Below are positions 11,101 through 25,536 of a DNA stretch of 64,000 bases, in pieces. Within the stretch, counting starts at the first letter, position 1, and each line of letters begins with the position of its first letter. Location of the stretch: the NCBI GenBank assembly GCA_022225965.2, contig JAKJXP020000005.1, forward strand, positions 620,001 to 684,000, written 5' to 3'. The stretch is from Diatrype stigma (lineage: Eukaryota > Ascomycota > Sordariomycetes > Xylariales > Diatrypaceae). The notes under the pieces were generated by a model, which was not told the DNA's origin, did no database searches, and worked only from the letters and a program-made list of their open reading frames with translations. The position numbers were made by a program, and so were the translations under genes.

Positions 11101-11576
11101 ATGAAGTACATTGCTGTCTTCTTGGCTGCCCTAGTGGCAAATGTTGGCTTCACAGCGGCAAAGGTCAACCATGGGGTACGTGTAGTGTCCAAGTATTTAA
11201 AGGTGAGAAGAACGGCACCGGATACTAACAAGTCACAGCACTGCATAGCTGGGAATAGATGCGGTGGAACGGATAAGGGAGGTAATTGGGAAGCTCCCTG
11301 TAAATGGGGCACTGTAAGTTATTGATTCCCATCCTGGGCTCGCTTTGAACGCATAAGAGCAGAAACGAAAAGCCGGTTTAGCTAACCTTTGGTATCTCCG
11401 CAGTGCGTACGTTGACCGCTCACTAATGCCCCTGATGTGTTATATATATCATCTTGCTTACAAACTCTCTCTAGGACTGCACCAACTATGCGAACCTCGC
11501 TTGCACTTTCAACGACGACCACGTGAATGAAGCGGAATGCCACAGCCATGGAGTGGACGGATGCGCGGCCAAATAA
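11101..11576 (+). CDS. Small secreted cysteine-rich protein, effector-like
   Basis: Three exons are read: 11101-11175, 11239-11313 and 11475-11576, giving 83 residues. Residues 1-20 (MKYIAVFLAALVANVGFTAA) are a clear signal peptide with an Ala-rich cleavage region. Intron 1 (63 nt) has GTACGT, a GATACTAACAAG branch site and CACAG. The second gap, 11314-11474, can be one 161-nt intron, or two introns (11314-11403 and 11407-11474) around a 3-nt exon TGC. All choices stay in frame. Without the micro-exon the mature chain has seven cysteines; with it, eight, allowing four disulfides. The mature sequence includes CIAGNRCGGTDKGGNWEAPC and ends GVDGCAAK. I recognise no family. Secretion, small size, high Cys content and position beside RIP-mutated repeats fit a host-interaction or antimicrobial protein, but that is inference. 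Confidence 0.68.
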
Positions 11577-13650
11577 GGTGGAGGTTACCCCCATGTGGCC
11601 GCCACTGCCATTGACTCCCATGCCTGACAGTTCAATTTCGGCCTTGTGGAGGTTGCTGCCGATCTAGGATAATCGTTAGACCGATAACTGAGCTGGCAGT
11701 TGGATGGCTGGAGGCTCGATCGTGGCTAGGTTATGCAGAAAGCAACTCGACTCAATCCACGAAGCCCTCCCCCCAAATGAGTTGATTGATGTCAATAACA
11801 TCCGAAGAACATTTCTGATGTGGTGCTTGGGAGTTCTCATATGGGATTGGTCATATTAGGTAAAAACGGGTATTGGCATGATTTAGATTTTGTTAACGAA
11901 TACCCTTCTGAGAATAGCCAGATAAGAAATAACTAATTGGGGACCGCCTTTCACTTTGATGAGCTGGAAGAAGTTCCTAGCCGTTTGATTTTGTGCATCC
12001 CTTGTTTATGAGCCATCTAGTCTAGCAGCTAATCCTAGGGGGGTTCGTTGCCTCGGCCCCCGACTGAACCGCAGGGCCTAGGGCTGCTAGGGTGCCAGAG
12101 TCGTACCATACAGTGATAAGCGTAAGGTATGTTTGAGACAACTACGGTCTTTGTGCCGGAGAATTCGGGAGCTAATTGGAAGTAGAGACATATGCAACGC
12201 GTGACGGCGTAACTGGAGAGCAATTCAAGGTAGTATTGATATGGACACTTATGATGGTTACTAATACAGGAACAACGACGGTGTCGCTGTCGATGTCGTG
12301 AGTTGACGGTAACTAATCTTATAGGATCGCCACTGGCGAAAATGTTTAGATACCTGAGAAGTTTCAACCTTTCAATACTCAATCCAGGCGGCATGAAAGA
12401 ATCCCTAAACCCGTGTGGTTGTGAGTAAGAAAACCAATCAAATACGGGGACGAATCTAGACACCCGATGTAAGGGGTGGAGAATCACAAAGTAGGCTGTC
12501 GGCTGTTATGTCTTTTGATAGGTTGTTAGGTCAGGGAGACACCCTGAAGTTTCATTCTACTCACGACTACTTCCAGAGATATTGCGTGTTGTTACGGTGG
12601 TAACTAGGGAATATTATAACAAACAGATGTATTCGGTATGTTATTAAATCAGACTAAGTTAAATTGAGAAGAAAATGTATATTATATATATTGGAACCTG
12701 CATTATAGTTCTTATGTAAGCAATTGCATCTTACGTAGCACGGTTAAGATTTCGGGTAGGCATCTTGTTCGCGCCGCTGACTTCTTGAGCCACCTAGTCT
12801 ATGTTCTGATATATTTCTCTCTTTTAAATTATTCTTTCCTCTGTTGATATCGTGAACGGAAGTAAAACGCGATCAGCCATCATCTAGACAGCCATGAACT
12901 GTTTGAGACACGACAATATGTCTTTATAGCGTTACACAGCATTCCATCATCATCATATAAGCGCTAACCACTCGAATGCATGTTGAGCTAGTATTAACCA
13001 TTGACGATGAGAGACTCCTCATCGGTTCCGCTTTACGATTCAGTTTGAGTCAGCTGTCCCTAGTGAATGACCAACCTCGCCTAAGCTATTCAAGTACCTG
13101 TTTTCTTATGGTCCTGGACACAAGCAAAGCATATTCGCCTCAGTGCTCTCAGACAGAGGACGAGCCCTTGCTACACCCATAATAGTTGAGTAGCATGGCT
13201 GGTAGTTTTGTGTCTTGCCCTAACACTTCCCGGGAATGTCTCGCGAGGGATATCGAAAGTGTTTTTAGTGGTTGAATATCTTATTATCTACATAAAATAG
13301 ATCATGACTATGCTTAATCTTCGACCTCTTCGTTAATACATACATATCATCTTAGAAATGACTATGTTTCGTGCCGTGACCATGGCCTAGTGTCCAAGAC
13401 TTGTGTTTTACCAAGTCCTATTAAAGGATCCTAACTTTCCGACTCGTGTATAGCATTGTACCGTTGTATCTTTTGTATTAATAGGAACACTCCCATATGG
13501 TATTCTGATTATCAAGCTCGATTCAAGAAGCATCAGTTTGCGTATTGCATCGTAACTTCGCGTTCGCCGTCTTCCCCTGAGTTCCTAACTTTCAATAATC
13601 ACGCAGTCGAATATTCCCCTGGACCACCCCGATCGCAATCCACAGCCAAC
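11577..13650. other. Gene-free stretch between the two secreted-protein genes
   Basis: No accepted gene in about 2 kb. A 150-codon frame at 12035-12487 (-) and a 68-codon frame at 12976-13182 (+) show no signal peptide, domain or splice-supported extension. The sequence is moderately AT-rich but not RIP-saturated. Confidence 0.4.
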
Positions 13651-13980
13651 ATGCGTCTCAGTTTGTTCGTCTCACCTGCCTTCACTTTCCTGGCGATTGC
13701 AAGCCCCACCGGTATGTCAAATTTCAAACACCGGCGAGTGACTACGGATTTCCTTCGCACCGAACTGACAGATAATGGACTAGAAAACCGAGGCCTCAAC
13801 TCCAGTTCCGCAATCGTCCCGGCTGCACAAGATGCAGCTTTGGCCGGATGCTACTGGAGCGGGACTGCTCCGTTCTGCGCCGGTCACTGCCCAAGCCCCT
13901 ACACGGAGTGTACGACGGCCAAGAAAAACTGCTGGACCGGCCACAAGTCTCATTGCTGCAACCCAACCTCACTCTGCTAA
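13651..13980 (+). CDS. Small secreted eight-cysteine protein
   Basis: A single-exon protein of 109 residues from the ATG at 13651 (context AGCCAACATG). The frame is open further upstream, but residues from this ATG (MRLSLFVSPAFTFLAIASP) form a normal signal peptide, so I chose it. After a hydrophilic, probably cleaved or flexible segment (residues 20-67) comes a compact module with eight cysteines, from CYWSGTAPFCAGHCPSPYTE to KSHCCNPTSLC at the C-terminus. I recognise this CYWSGTAPFC-type module from small secreted proteins of Sordariomycetes and other ascomycetes; its function is not known to me. The ORF on the opposite strand is a shadow. A secreted, disulfide-stabilised role at the cell surface or host interface is inferred. 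Confidence 0.75.
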   Translation: MRLSLFVSPAFTFLAIASPTGMSNFKHRRVTTDFLRTELTDNGLENRGLNSSSAIVPAAQDAALAGCYWSGTAPFCAGHCPSPYTECTTAKKNCWTGHKSHCCNPTSLC

Positions 13981-14932
13981 AGTGGCACGAGTTCGTCAAT
14001 GGGACTTCCGGGATATTGCTCTCCCTCAAGTGGACTTCGTGCGTTGTGAAGTTCAGCATCTGCTAGTGCATGTATTGTCTATTTCACAGAGGCGCCGGTC
14101 CCGCAGTCTCCTGTTGAAACTGGATGACTGGAGCACACACTCGCGTGGAGGAAACAAGGGTATATTGGTTGTGATTTTTTGCTGGAATACTGCTGGCCTT
14201 TCTTTGCTGTTCGACAACATAACTGCCGCTCACATCGCACACTCCTTTGATACATTGAATAATACCTAGCTAGCAGCTAGCGTCACCAATCGTTTACATA
14301 ATACCATCAAAGCTTGTGCATCAGCTCCAAGTTCAGACGTTCAGTGTTACAGCAGTGGTTTCGATAGAGCCATAACTCTTCGAAGAGGCTGAGAGGGGTG
14401 CGAAGATGATGCCCATAATCGTCCATCTACCGAGCGCAGTAGCTCGTCCCGAGCGGGTATGTTCCGGGGTCCCTACTGGCGACAATTCCGTCTGATACCT
14501 GTAAGCCATTGTTCAGCCCCACCACGGCCCGGCCCGGTCGGCGAACACTAACTAAAGGGAATGTGGGTCACCATAGTTGACAGCGCTCATCAGGGCAACT
14601 ACTTCCCTACTGCATACGTAGGATCTGGGAAGCAGCGATGATCTGTCGATCTTCCTCGCCTCCAACGACGCAATCGGCTTCGCCCTATCTACCGATAACA
14701 CATTTCTCCAAGTTCAGGTACGAAGGTTAGCGGCCAAAAGTCGGTAGTCACGCCATTACCAAGAATCTCGTAAGGAAAGCTGCAGGTGACGACAGTGCAT
14801 GGGTTTCTGGCAGTCTTCCAGTTTATTATTGTATTCCAGCCATTGATTATATGCAACCAGCTGTTAAAAATATAAAGGCGTTACTATGTATGAGATATAT
14901 ATAGGTTTCCAAGTACCTACTATTTATAGCTC
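13981..14932. other. Gene-free stretch upstream of the alpha/beta hydrolase
   Basis: No accepted gene. The last 100 bases, with TATATATAGG-type sequence near 14896-14906, may be the promoter of the gene at 14933. Confidence 0.4.
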
Positions 14933-16300
14933 ATGTTACACTTACTGATAGTGGTGGTGGGGGTTTATCTGGCTGCCATCCTACGTTTGTGGAATAAAGC
15001 ACCACCAACATCCTTACAACTCCCAAACCAACGGGCTCTCACCCATCCTACCGCCCAACACCAGCTTTACCAACACCACATGGGCTATCATCGCACAATG
15101 GCTCAAAATCATAGAATTCGATCTCCCCTAGCCACATTGGTGCCCTTCATCTCGGCCGAGGAAGCCGACGGGATGGCTTACCCACCCAATGCCCTTCCAG
15201 GTGCCCGCGATGTAGAAACCTTTTACGGTACCATGCGAGTTTACGAATGGGGGCCAGCGGAGGGGGAAAAGGTTCTGTTCGTGCACGGGGTCGCCACCCC
15301 TTGCCCGGTCTTCTCCAAGATCGCCCAGGGGCTGGTGGATGCTGGGTACCGAGTGATGCTTTTCGGTAAGCAGCAGCATTCATGGTTAACACCGAAGGCC
15401 ATGTGCATTCCAGCGATGGAAAATTAGGTAATGAACTGACAACTCGACATCTACTTTTACCCACCAGATCTTTGGGGTCGGGGATATAGCGATACGCCGC
15501 TCAACTGCAGGCACGACGTCCGTCTATTTGCATCCCAGATCCTCTTGGCCCTTACGTCGTCGCCACTTTCCTGGACGGGAAGCGGGAACGGCTTCTCCAT
15601 CGTCGCCTTTTCCCTCGGCGGTCCCATCTCCCTCGCATTCTGCGGTGCTTTCCCCTCGTCGGTCCGGTCGCTGGTGCTCCTCGGTCCCGCCGGTCTCCTG
15701 CGCAAGCTGCCGGACGGCTACGACGACCAGCTGATGCACCAGCCCGAAATTGCCCCGTCGCCGGATGCTCTCCGTGAAAAGGTTCGCCAGGTCCTCGGAG
15801 TGGCTCCTTCTGGCGGCGGCGGCGGCGGCGGCAGCGGCAGCGGCCCCAAAGCTTTGGGCGTCCGGCCGCCGGACGACCAGAAGCGGGTGGCCTTATCAGA
15901 AACGACGGGGCCTTCTCGCGTGGAGAAGAGCTTCGACATGGCTGCACTTCTCCAATGGCAGTTCGATTATCACCAGGGCCACGTCCACGCGTTCCAGGAT
16001 ACCGTGCGGTACGGCCCGCTGCAAAAGAGGGAGGATCTGTGGGAGAAGGTTTGCGGTATCATTGCCGGCCGGACGCGGCTCGAAACCGCCTTATATAATT
16101 CTAAGTTGCTCGTTTTCTTCGGGCGAGACGATGGTGTTGTCGTTGGGGAAGAAACGACGGAGGACATCCGAAAGTGGTTGCCAGCCGGTCACCTGCAGGT
16201 CGAATACCTACCAGGAGGGCACGGGTTTCCGTATCCCAACAGTGAGAAAATCACGGAAACCATTCTGTCGTTCTGGGGTTCTAGGTCCTCTATGTTGTAA
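14933..16300 (+). CDS. Alpha/beta-hydrolase fold protein with N-terminal membrane anchor
   Basis: Two exons, 14933-15365 and 15468-16300, separated by a 102-nt intron (GTAAGC...CCACCAG), give 421 residues. The junction restores RVMLFDLWGRGYSDTP, a standard alpha/beta-hydrolase strand. Residues 2-18 are a hydrophobic anchor or signal sequence. Further marks are LFVHGVATP (oxyanion-hole region, residues 115-123), nucleophile elbow AFSLGG with Ser193, acid candidates Asp365/Asp366 (FFGRDDGVV) and His396 (LPGGHGFPYP). The full triad is therefore present. A Gly/Ser-rich loop (about residues 259-270) inside the lid region looks like a lineage-specific expansion. Substrate cannot be told from sequence; esterase or epoxide-hydrolase-like activity is possible. 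Internal ATGs at codons 50 and 56 are alternative starts that would drop the anchor. Confidence 0.85.
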
Positions 16301-17215
16301 AGGAATTTCTCGGGTCTATGATTGTCAATGTCACAACGGTGTCATGCTTTACCTTTAACGAAGTCCGCAAGCTGTATGCAGTGCTTTCGGTTGAATCTAA
16401 TATCAAGAAATATTGAAAGACACTGTGAAGTTCTCAAATACCAGGAAATAGCGAGGTAGCAGCATAAAGCAAATACAGGGGCGATTCTCAATACTTCGCA
16501 GTGGACATAATAGTAAAGTTGGGATATCGTGGGTTTCTTAGTCTCCCACTTTAGAACTAGCTCTTAGAAATAGGGGTAAAGTCTTCAATACATGAGCAAA
16601 TATGATCTCCAAACAAACAGGAGGCCTTCCTACTGAAATGGAACTCTAGATACCCATGATACAGTGATAAATAAGGGGTCATTTATCCTGAACCATCAGC
16701 CAAACATATTTACTAACATGAAAACCTTGCCGTACTTTCCTTATTATGTGGTATCATGCAGCCTTTGCTTACGGCTCGCATCCCATATGTCCCACGACCA
16801 GGGAGTTAGTAAGTTGTGACTATACTGGTTTAGGAATGCCAAAGAAATACGGCAAATCGATTAGTTCGGTCATCCTAACAGATGGGATCAGTTCATAGGG
16901 CAGTGGAGTTTACGACTGCATGGGCATTGGAGGGAGATCATTGGCTGATTGGGTGACTTAGTCTAACACGCTATTGCACACCTGAAGTAAGTACTTTACA
17001 CGCACAAAAACCATCCGGAATACCCCAACTTTGCGGGGGAATATATCAATTTTACGATTTTGTTAAAAGGACAGTTACCTATTCCAACGAAGTCCCTTCC
17101 GAAGTCAAATGCTGCTATATATGCAATTTTCCAAAAAGAATCGTCTTATTGCGTGCCTGCTTTGTCCTGTACCACATCTCTTTTCTTTTCTTCTCCTTTT
17201 GCCTTGGCAGTTTAC
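16301..17215. other. Convergent intergenic stretch
   Basis: This lies between the 3' ends of the hydrolase (+) and katG (-). It has no ORF of interest and no repeat recognised. Confidence 0.5.
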
Positions 17216-19601
<2,386 letters not shown>

Positions 19602-22600
19602 CGTGTTGTACGTGGTTGCTGTGTGCAGGTGTGCTGCTGCTCTTTTCCAATGGCCGGCTCCCTATTGGATGGAACAATGCTGTGTGACGTGACTTGCCCG
19701 AGGTGGTATTTTTAGGTTGGCTGTGGTTGGCTGCAGTTGGAGGTGGTAGGTTGAGATGCGGTGATGCGGTGATGCGGTGATGTGCGGTGACATGCAGTGA
19801 CATGGAAGAGAGTCCTTCCAGGTTGTGAGACGAGACACTCGAAGGTTCGGCAGCTGGTGGGAGTTTGAGGAATTGTCAGCAACTTTTTCAGCGAACAGCT
19901 GGTTGGCGTGCTGGCTGGCTGGGTATGGCAAAGGTATGTACGTACATACATACATGTATGTAGGTACATGTATGTAGTGCGGACGTGGTGCGGGCGTAGT
20001 GCGGGGTTGGGTCACTCGGCTGTCAGGTGGGAGGCCAATGCCGTCTCATAGGCCGAACTAATCAATTCACGCCACGCCCCGTGTCGCCGTGAGGGGTACC
20101 AAGAGTTACCTACCTAGTATGATCCTGGTTTATGTTGCAAGGGTCAATCGAGGAGTTCCTGTCAATCTTGCAGTGTCAAGAGAAAAGGGCGTGTATAGGT
20201 ATGAATAGGACCTAAGTGCTATATATCTGACTCGCAAGGCTTTCCAAGTTGTTCTGGCTGGAGCCCCCGAGTAGCCGTAGGATCTGTTAGGCTCGGCCCT
20301 GGGGTGGAGCGCCGTTTAAGTACCCTCTCTCATCTCCGAGGGTAGCGTATTTTTCCGGCGTGTCAGCGTGTTCGGCGGCACTGCTACACACGACAGATAC
20401 CTACAAAACATGCCGAGAAAATGACGAATGGTTCCGAGGATACACGGGCAGACGGGTCCCATCGAATATCAATGCATCGCACTACCTAGGCAACTGGGCA
20501 ACTAGCGGACCTGCTGATACATGCGCAGTGAGTATGTATGAATGTATGTGATGTGCAAAAGGGGGATCGATCGGTGTGGGGTAAGACGGCTCTTCTCTCG
20601 CTCGCTCCCACGCTCCCATAAGCTCCCATAACGTGCAGATCCAGCATTCCTAAATGGCTACCTTAGCTAGGTAGAATGGTCTGACAAACTAGACATGCTA
20701 TGTAGACACGCCGAAAACGCTGGAAACATTGCATATTGTCCAAGCCCACCTGATCATTCGACATGGACAAGCAAACCACCAAGCGTCTTATCAGCGGTAC
20801 CTTTCCGGCCGCTACCGACGCGGCCGGAAGTCCCAAAGAGAGGCGCCAGGATCCTTCGGCATCGATAGTCGGCAGGGTGGGGACCGATAGGCATGGGCTG
20901 GCGTGGGCCTTTAGCACTAGACTAATCTCCAACCATGTGCGGGCTGGAGTCCGCATCACCCACCGCATCGTCCACCGGATTTGCAGCAATTAGTAAAACT
21001 GATCTGAACCGCCCAATCCCAAATCCTACCACCCAAAATGCAAAGCGGACAAGGGCGGGATTTGACTGGGGCCTTGCTGGTAATGCCGTAATAGCCAACA
21101 TATGGGTCTAGGCACTTACTATGTGTACTATCTAGGTGTGTGGTACGCAAGCGATCACCAAGGACCGATCCACTCATATGATGTCTGGTGTCGATGCGAA
21201 CACCCGAATAGGTATATACCTATGTAGCTTCCGACAATTCCTAGATGCCATTGGCTGAGACATGGGCAGGTTCTGGAACCCCTGAGAACACCCGGAGGTG
21301 CACATACCACCAAACGAGATAAAAGGGATCATGCCAGGGATAAGTGAAGGGGAGAGAGATAGTTGGGAGAAAGGAGGGAGCAACTCGGTAGGGCTTGCTA
21401 GGGGTTGTTGCGTCATTTGGCTTTCTTTCGGGTTGCAATTCGTCATTTTAATGTAGTTACAGAAGGCACAGTCCAGCTGCTGAATCAGATAAGATCTTGA
21501 TTACTTTGCGGGTCTTGTGGAACCCAGTGTTCGTTCATCAGTCTGGGCTTCAGATGGCATGGAAAGGCAACTACGGATGGGTCATTCCGCCTGGTGAAAG
21601 AATTAAGCATTGCTTAGTGAATCTGGACTGGATCGTAAGTAAGTATACAGCCGTTTATTGCCACCCACCATAGAGGCAAGTGTAGCTAGCATAACCATTG
21701 TACGATGGCGATACGGCTTAACTAGCGAACTTCACCTGGTTGGTAATACCATCTATCGCATTCAAGGGTTTAAATATAACAAGGCTCGGAAATAACTTTG
21801 GTGTCCTAGCTGGTACTTACTATGTATAGTTAGAGAAAATGAACAGAACTTAATCTTGAGTTTAACGAGTGACGAGGGAGCGGAAGAGCTAAGTTCATGC
21901 CAAGCCGCTACCTAGGCAGGCGTCCATCAATTTATTATGTAATCCCAGCTCCCTATCCAGCCCCTATTGTGGCCGTTCGTGATCATTGAGACCTTTGATA
22001 ACGCTTTCACTTCTTCGTCATTTCATTGCTCTATAACCTACCCAGCTTCTAACAATGGTTCTATTTTTCTGAATTATCGTTGTATATGTACCAGCGTACT
22101 CATACAAACCAAACAAATCGTGAAACAAACAAATGATGGTTCATTCGTTGCGAACGCTAAAATGTGTAAACACTGGCCAAAGTTTGCCGCCAAACATCCC
22201 CTGTTAGTTGAGAGGCTATATATCTATTGAAGATTTAATACGATGAATATGACGACAAGGCCCGCGCATCTATTCTCATCACTCTTTCGATCTATTGCAA
22301 TATCTCCTCACTATTATCCCAAAGCCTATTGTTCTATAACCGACCGTAACGGTGAATACCAGTTAGATTCCATAGGAGGTGACCAGCCAGTGGTCAGAGG
22401 AAACCACACTGATATATAAACACAATATGTATACGTGTGGGGCATCACCCCCCTTCTTACACAGTATCCTTTCAATAGCACAATAGGTAACTTCGGCCTT
22501 ATGACGATAGGAAATATTATAGGTTGGTGACTCTTCCTGAGTTCAGGCGCTACACTACGCTACCATGTGACAGCGAGCATGTTAACTGGAACCGCTGAAA

Positions 22601-22935
22601 CAGACGCGCAAAGCATACTACAAACAATACAATAGGTCACGTATTTTCAACTAGAAATCTACGCACTCGTCTACTCTTTCCTACCGTTGTATTTAAGCAG
22701 GCAGCATTCCCTGTCCCTCACATCTTACCGGACTATTACCTGCGATCATCACCACTGCCATAACGACCACTACAAGCTTCTCAATCTCAGCATATTAACA
22801 CTATCGATCAGTCGTTTGGTAAGCCGGCTTCGTTGCCCAGGAAGCCTCCAACGCGGTAAATACCCCTTTCCAATCCATCGTGGTTATACCGGGTCCTACA
22901 GCCACAGTACAGGCTTTCACGACGGCGCGGTGACG
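19602..22935. other. 3.3-kb intergenic region between divergent katG and F-box genes
   Basis: No accepted gene. Simple repeats include three copies of GATGCGGTG (19756-19782) and an alternating palindromic TACATACATGTATGTA tract (about 19937-19977). Several 60-110-codon frames (such as 20663-20989 -, 21174-21446 - and 21967-22230 +) have no domain or signal and are probably chance. The first few hundred bases should carry the katG oxidative-stress promoter. Confidence 0.45.
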
Positions 22936-24393
22936 ATGATACCACAAACTCCCCTAGAACGCCTTCCATCGGAGCTCATTTGCGACATTCTGTCAGAAGT
23001 GGACGATGTGCGAACCTTGCATTCTGCCATTCTTAGTTGTCGTCGCCTCTATCGATGCTTCTCAGGGAACGCGGGCGCGACCATCATCCGCGTGGTGCTC
23101 AATCAACTCGATACATGGGACCTACGGCCTGAGGCACTGATCGCTTGGCACGCCTCAAAGCTGCCGGAAGTAAAGACGCCTACGCTAGTTCGTACATTCT
23201 TTACGCAGCATCTCGCTGAGAGGGGTATGGATCGAGATGTCCCGCTTACGCTTGACGAGGGTCTGGGTATTCTCAAGCTGCTGTTAACTGTGGAGAAGCT
23301 GGCACAAAGCTTCACCGAGCATTGCTTCGAGAATATGGCCTACACGCATGCGGACGCTGCGCCATTGGTTGCGCCAACAACAGCGTCCGAGAAAAGCCGT
23401 ATCATGCGGGCGTTGTATCGCTACGAGACGTTCTGCAATCTCTTTCGCCTCCCAAAGAGGGGCGATTATCGTGATCTGAAAGCGCTCAATATGGGGCTCC
23501 GCTTTTGCGCGTACGAGTTCTTCTCACTCTTCTCGCCTTGGGAGAACGAGCAGGTCTGCTGCGTCTATGAGTTTTTGTTCTTCAAGACTTCCCCAGGTTA
23601 GTGATCAAGTGTTACTTATCTATCATGCCACCGATTATGCTAACCATACTGAACAGCATTTAATGAGATCGCAAAGCATGATATTACATGGGGGGAGATG
23701 CGAGTCAGACCTGCTGTGTCTTCCGATTCCTTCTTCTTCCGCCATGTCTACTTTGAAGGGTTGGTTACTCTAGCCAGAATATCCGAGGCCGACACGTACG
23801 AGCGGAAGTACGAGCTACTACACAACTTCCAGGCCAGTGGCTATTGTTATTATGATGTCGCCGCGGCACTCAGAGCATCCAGGAGACTCAAAGGCCGCAG
23901 TCTTCCAGTCGCGTTCCACGGCCAAACATGGATCGGCCGCTACAGAGATGGGCGTGAATACGCCTCTCTAGTACAGCCACCATTCTTCGAAGACCCCGAC
24001 GACGGTCCCTTCAGGAGCTGGAACTGGGCCCATGAAGCCAATGCGACACACTTTGCTTATTTCGCACAGCCTCAGGCACTGCTGCGGAAGTGGGGTTACA
24101 CGATGTGGGACGAAGAACGTCTCGATTCTCTGGGAATGATGAAGCAGTGGTTCCTGACGTCTGATTTGTCGAGCGAAGAATACTCACCCGCCAGAAGAGA
24201 GGTGGATGAGTTACGGCACAATAGCCAGGGCTGGGACTGGTATGATTCTTGGGTTGCCAGAGCGAAAATATGGATCAATGGCGGTTCAGGTTGGTGGGAT
24301 TTCGGCGATGAATCTAGGATCATATGGAAGTATGGAAAGCCCCATGATACGGAGCCGGCTTCGATGCTGGGCCTGTCGTTGGAGGAATCTTAG
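22936..24393 (+). CDS. F-box domain protein
   Basis: Two exons, 22936-23596 and 23657-24393, with a 60-nt intron (GTTAGT, branch TGCTAACC, GAACAG), give 465 residues. Residues 4-42 (TPLERLPSELICDILSEVDD and on through the ILSCRRLYRCF helix) form an F-box, the module that binds Skp1 in SCF ubiquitin ligases. The rest is Trp/Tyr-rich helical sequence without LRR or WD repeats, typical of the many fungal F-box proteins of unknown substrate. The frame is open 83 codons further upstream, but that extension is not conserved-looking, and the ATG at 22936 lies directly before the F-box. The stop is followed three bases later by a C17 run (24397-24413). The substrate cannot be inferred. Confidence 0.85.
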
Positions 24394-24396
24394 AAA

Positions 24397-24413
24397 CCCC
24401 CCCCCCCCCCCCC
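24397..24413. repeat. C17 homopolymer at the 3' end of the F-box gene
   Basis: Seventeen consecutive C begin three bases after the stop codon, so they lie in the probable 3' UTR. A second C17 run is at 28579-28595. Confidence 0.9.
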
Positions 24414-25536
24414 TCGCCATGCAATCCTAGGATCACGGTAGCCGGCGTTTATCACCAGTTGTATATTAGCTTTTACTGATCCTCGACCAATTTTATCGTT
24501 TTATGTCCATCTTCAGTGTCTTTCACGCTACGATAAGCATAGATGCATCGCGATGTGGACCACTCCACCCCCCCTATGTGTCGCCGTAGGGGCTGCAAGG
24601 ATGATCGCGCTGAGAGACCGATTTCCCGCGCTCCCTGGGCGTATTACTCTGTGAGAGCAGGTTTATGTCCTATAAAAGGGCAGTCAATTAATTTTGGTAG
24701 TTGCGTTAGATAGTTACAAATTTGAAGAAGGCTCGACTAAGATTTGAGCGGACCTCCTTTGGAGTTTGACGGAATTGAGCTTTACAAGAATATGGTCTAT
24801 TTTAGCCGCAGCCTAATAATGGTGCGTAGTAGTTGTTATGCTGTTAGATAGTTTTATAAGGAAAGGTCGTCGTAAGTGAATGGTAGAAGAAGTGTTGCAT
24901 TTTCGATTTAATCGTGGCCTACCAAGGCGAGATACCAGCGTCCGACCTTGCCCGTCATCTCAACTGAGAATGTACCATCAGATCGATTGGGTCATGGCCA
25001 GCCTAGACTCACTAAAGTAACCACGCAGTTGGGGGTGGTTAAGATAACCAGATCTCAAAAGGGAAGCCTTGGGAGGAAGCACTTGGAAACTGGTGAGAAC
25101 TTAATGATAGCCCGACCTTTGGTGAAATACTGCTATATAGGTCTATTGGAGTCGTCTGGAGAACCTGAAATTTCCCGGTCGTCACCTAACGTGGTACCTT
25201 GGCAAAAGGGGGTTATCCCTAGCTACAGAGATAATATTTTGAAAGATACGCTTGTAAATCGCTTTCGTTTTCTATTGCCCCCTTCCCTCTAACCCGGGCT
25301 TTATCCTTGCGCTACGAGCAACGGTTCAGAAATCTATGTTCCCTGGCTTCCGGTCGTCCTTGTCGAAGAGTGAGTTCTTTGTATACCAGAACGCCTAGTA
25401 TGTAGCAGGATCTCTTCGTAGCTTTGCTCATGACCCTCTGGGCTGTTCCCACCCGCATTGCCAGAAGCCCTCTCGGCTCCAACCGGCTTGCCTAAACCTT
25501 GACGTACAACCACCTGTTGGTTTAGCCTCTTGTCTA
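24414..25536. other. Stretch between the F-box gene and the membrane-protein locus
   Basis: No clear gene. The frame 25334-25561 (-) ends in NSPEGHEQSYEEILLHTRRS, which resembles the acidic cytoplasmic tail of PTH11-like proteins. It may be the true C-terminus of the neighbouring locus, reached by an extra intron or after a frameshift. Confidence 0.4.

Noticed and set aside
12035..12487. 150-codon minus-strand frame in the repeat compartment
   Set aside because: No recognisable motif, hydrophobic pattern or splice-supported extension; lies in low-density sequence.
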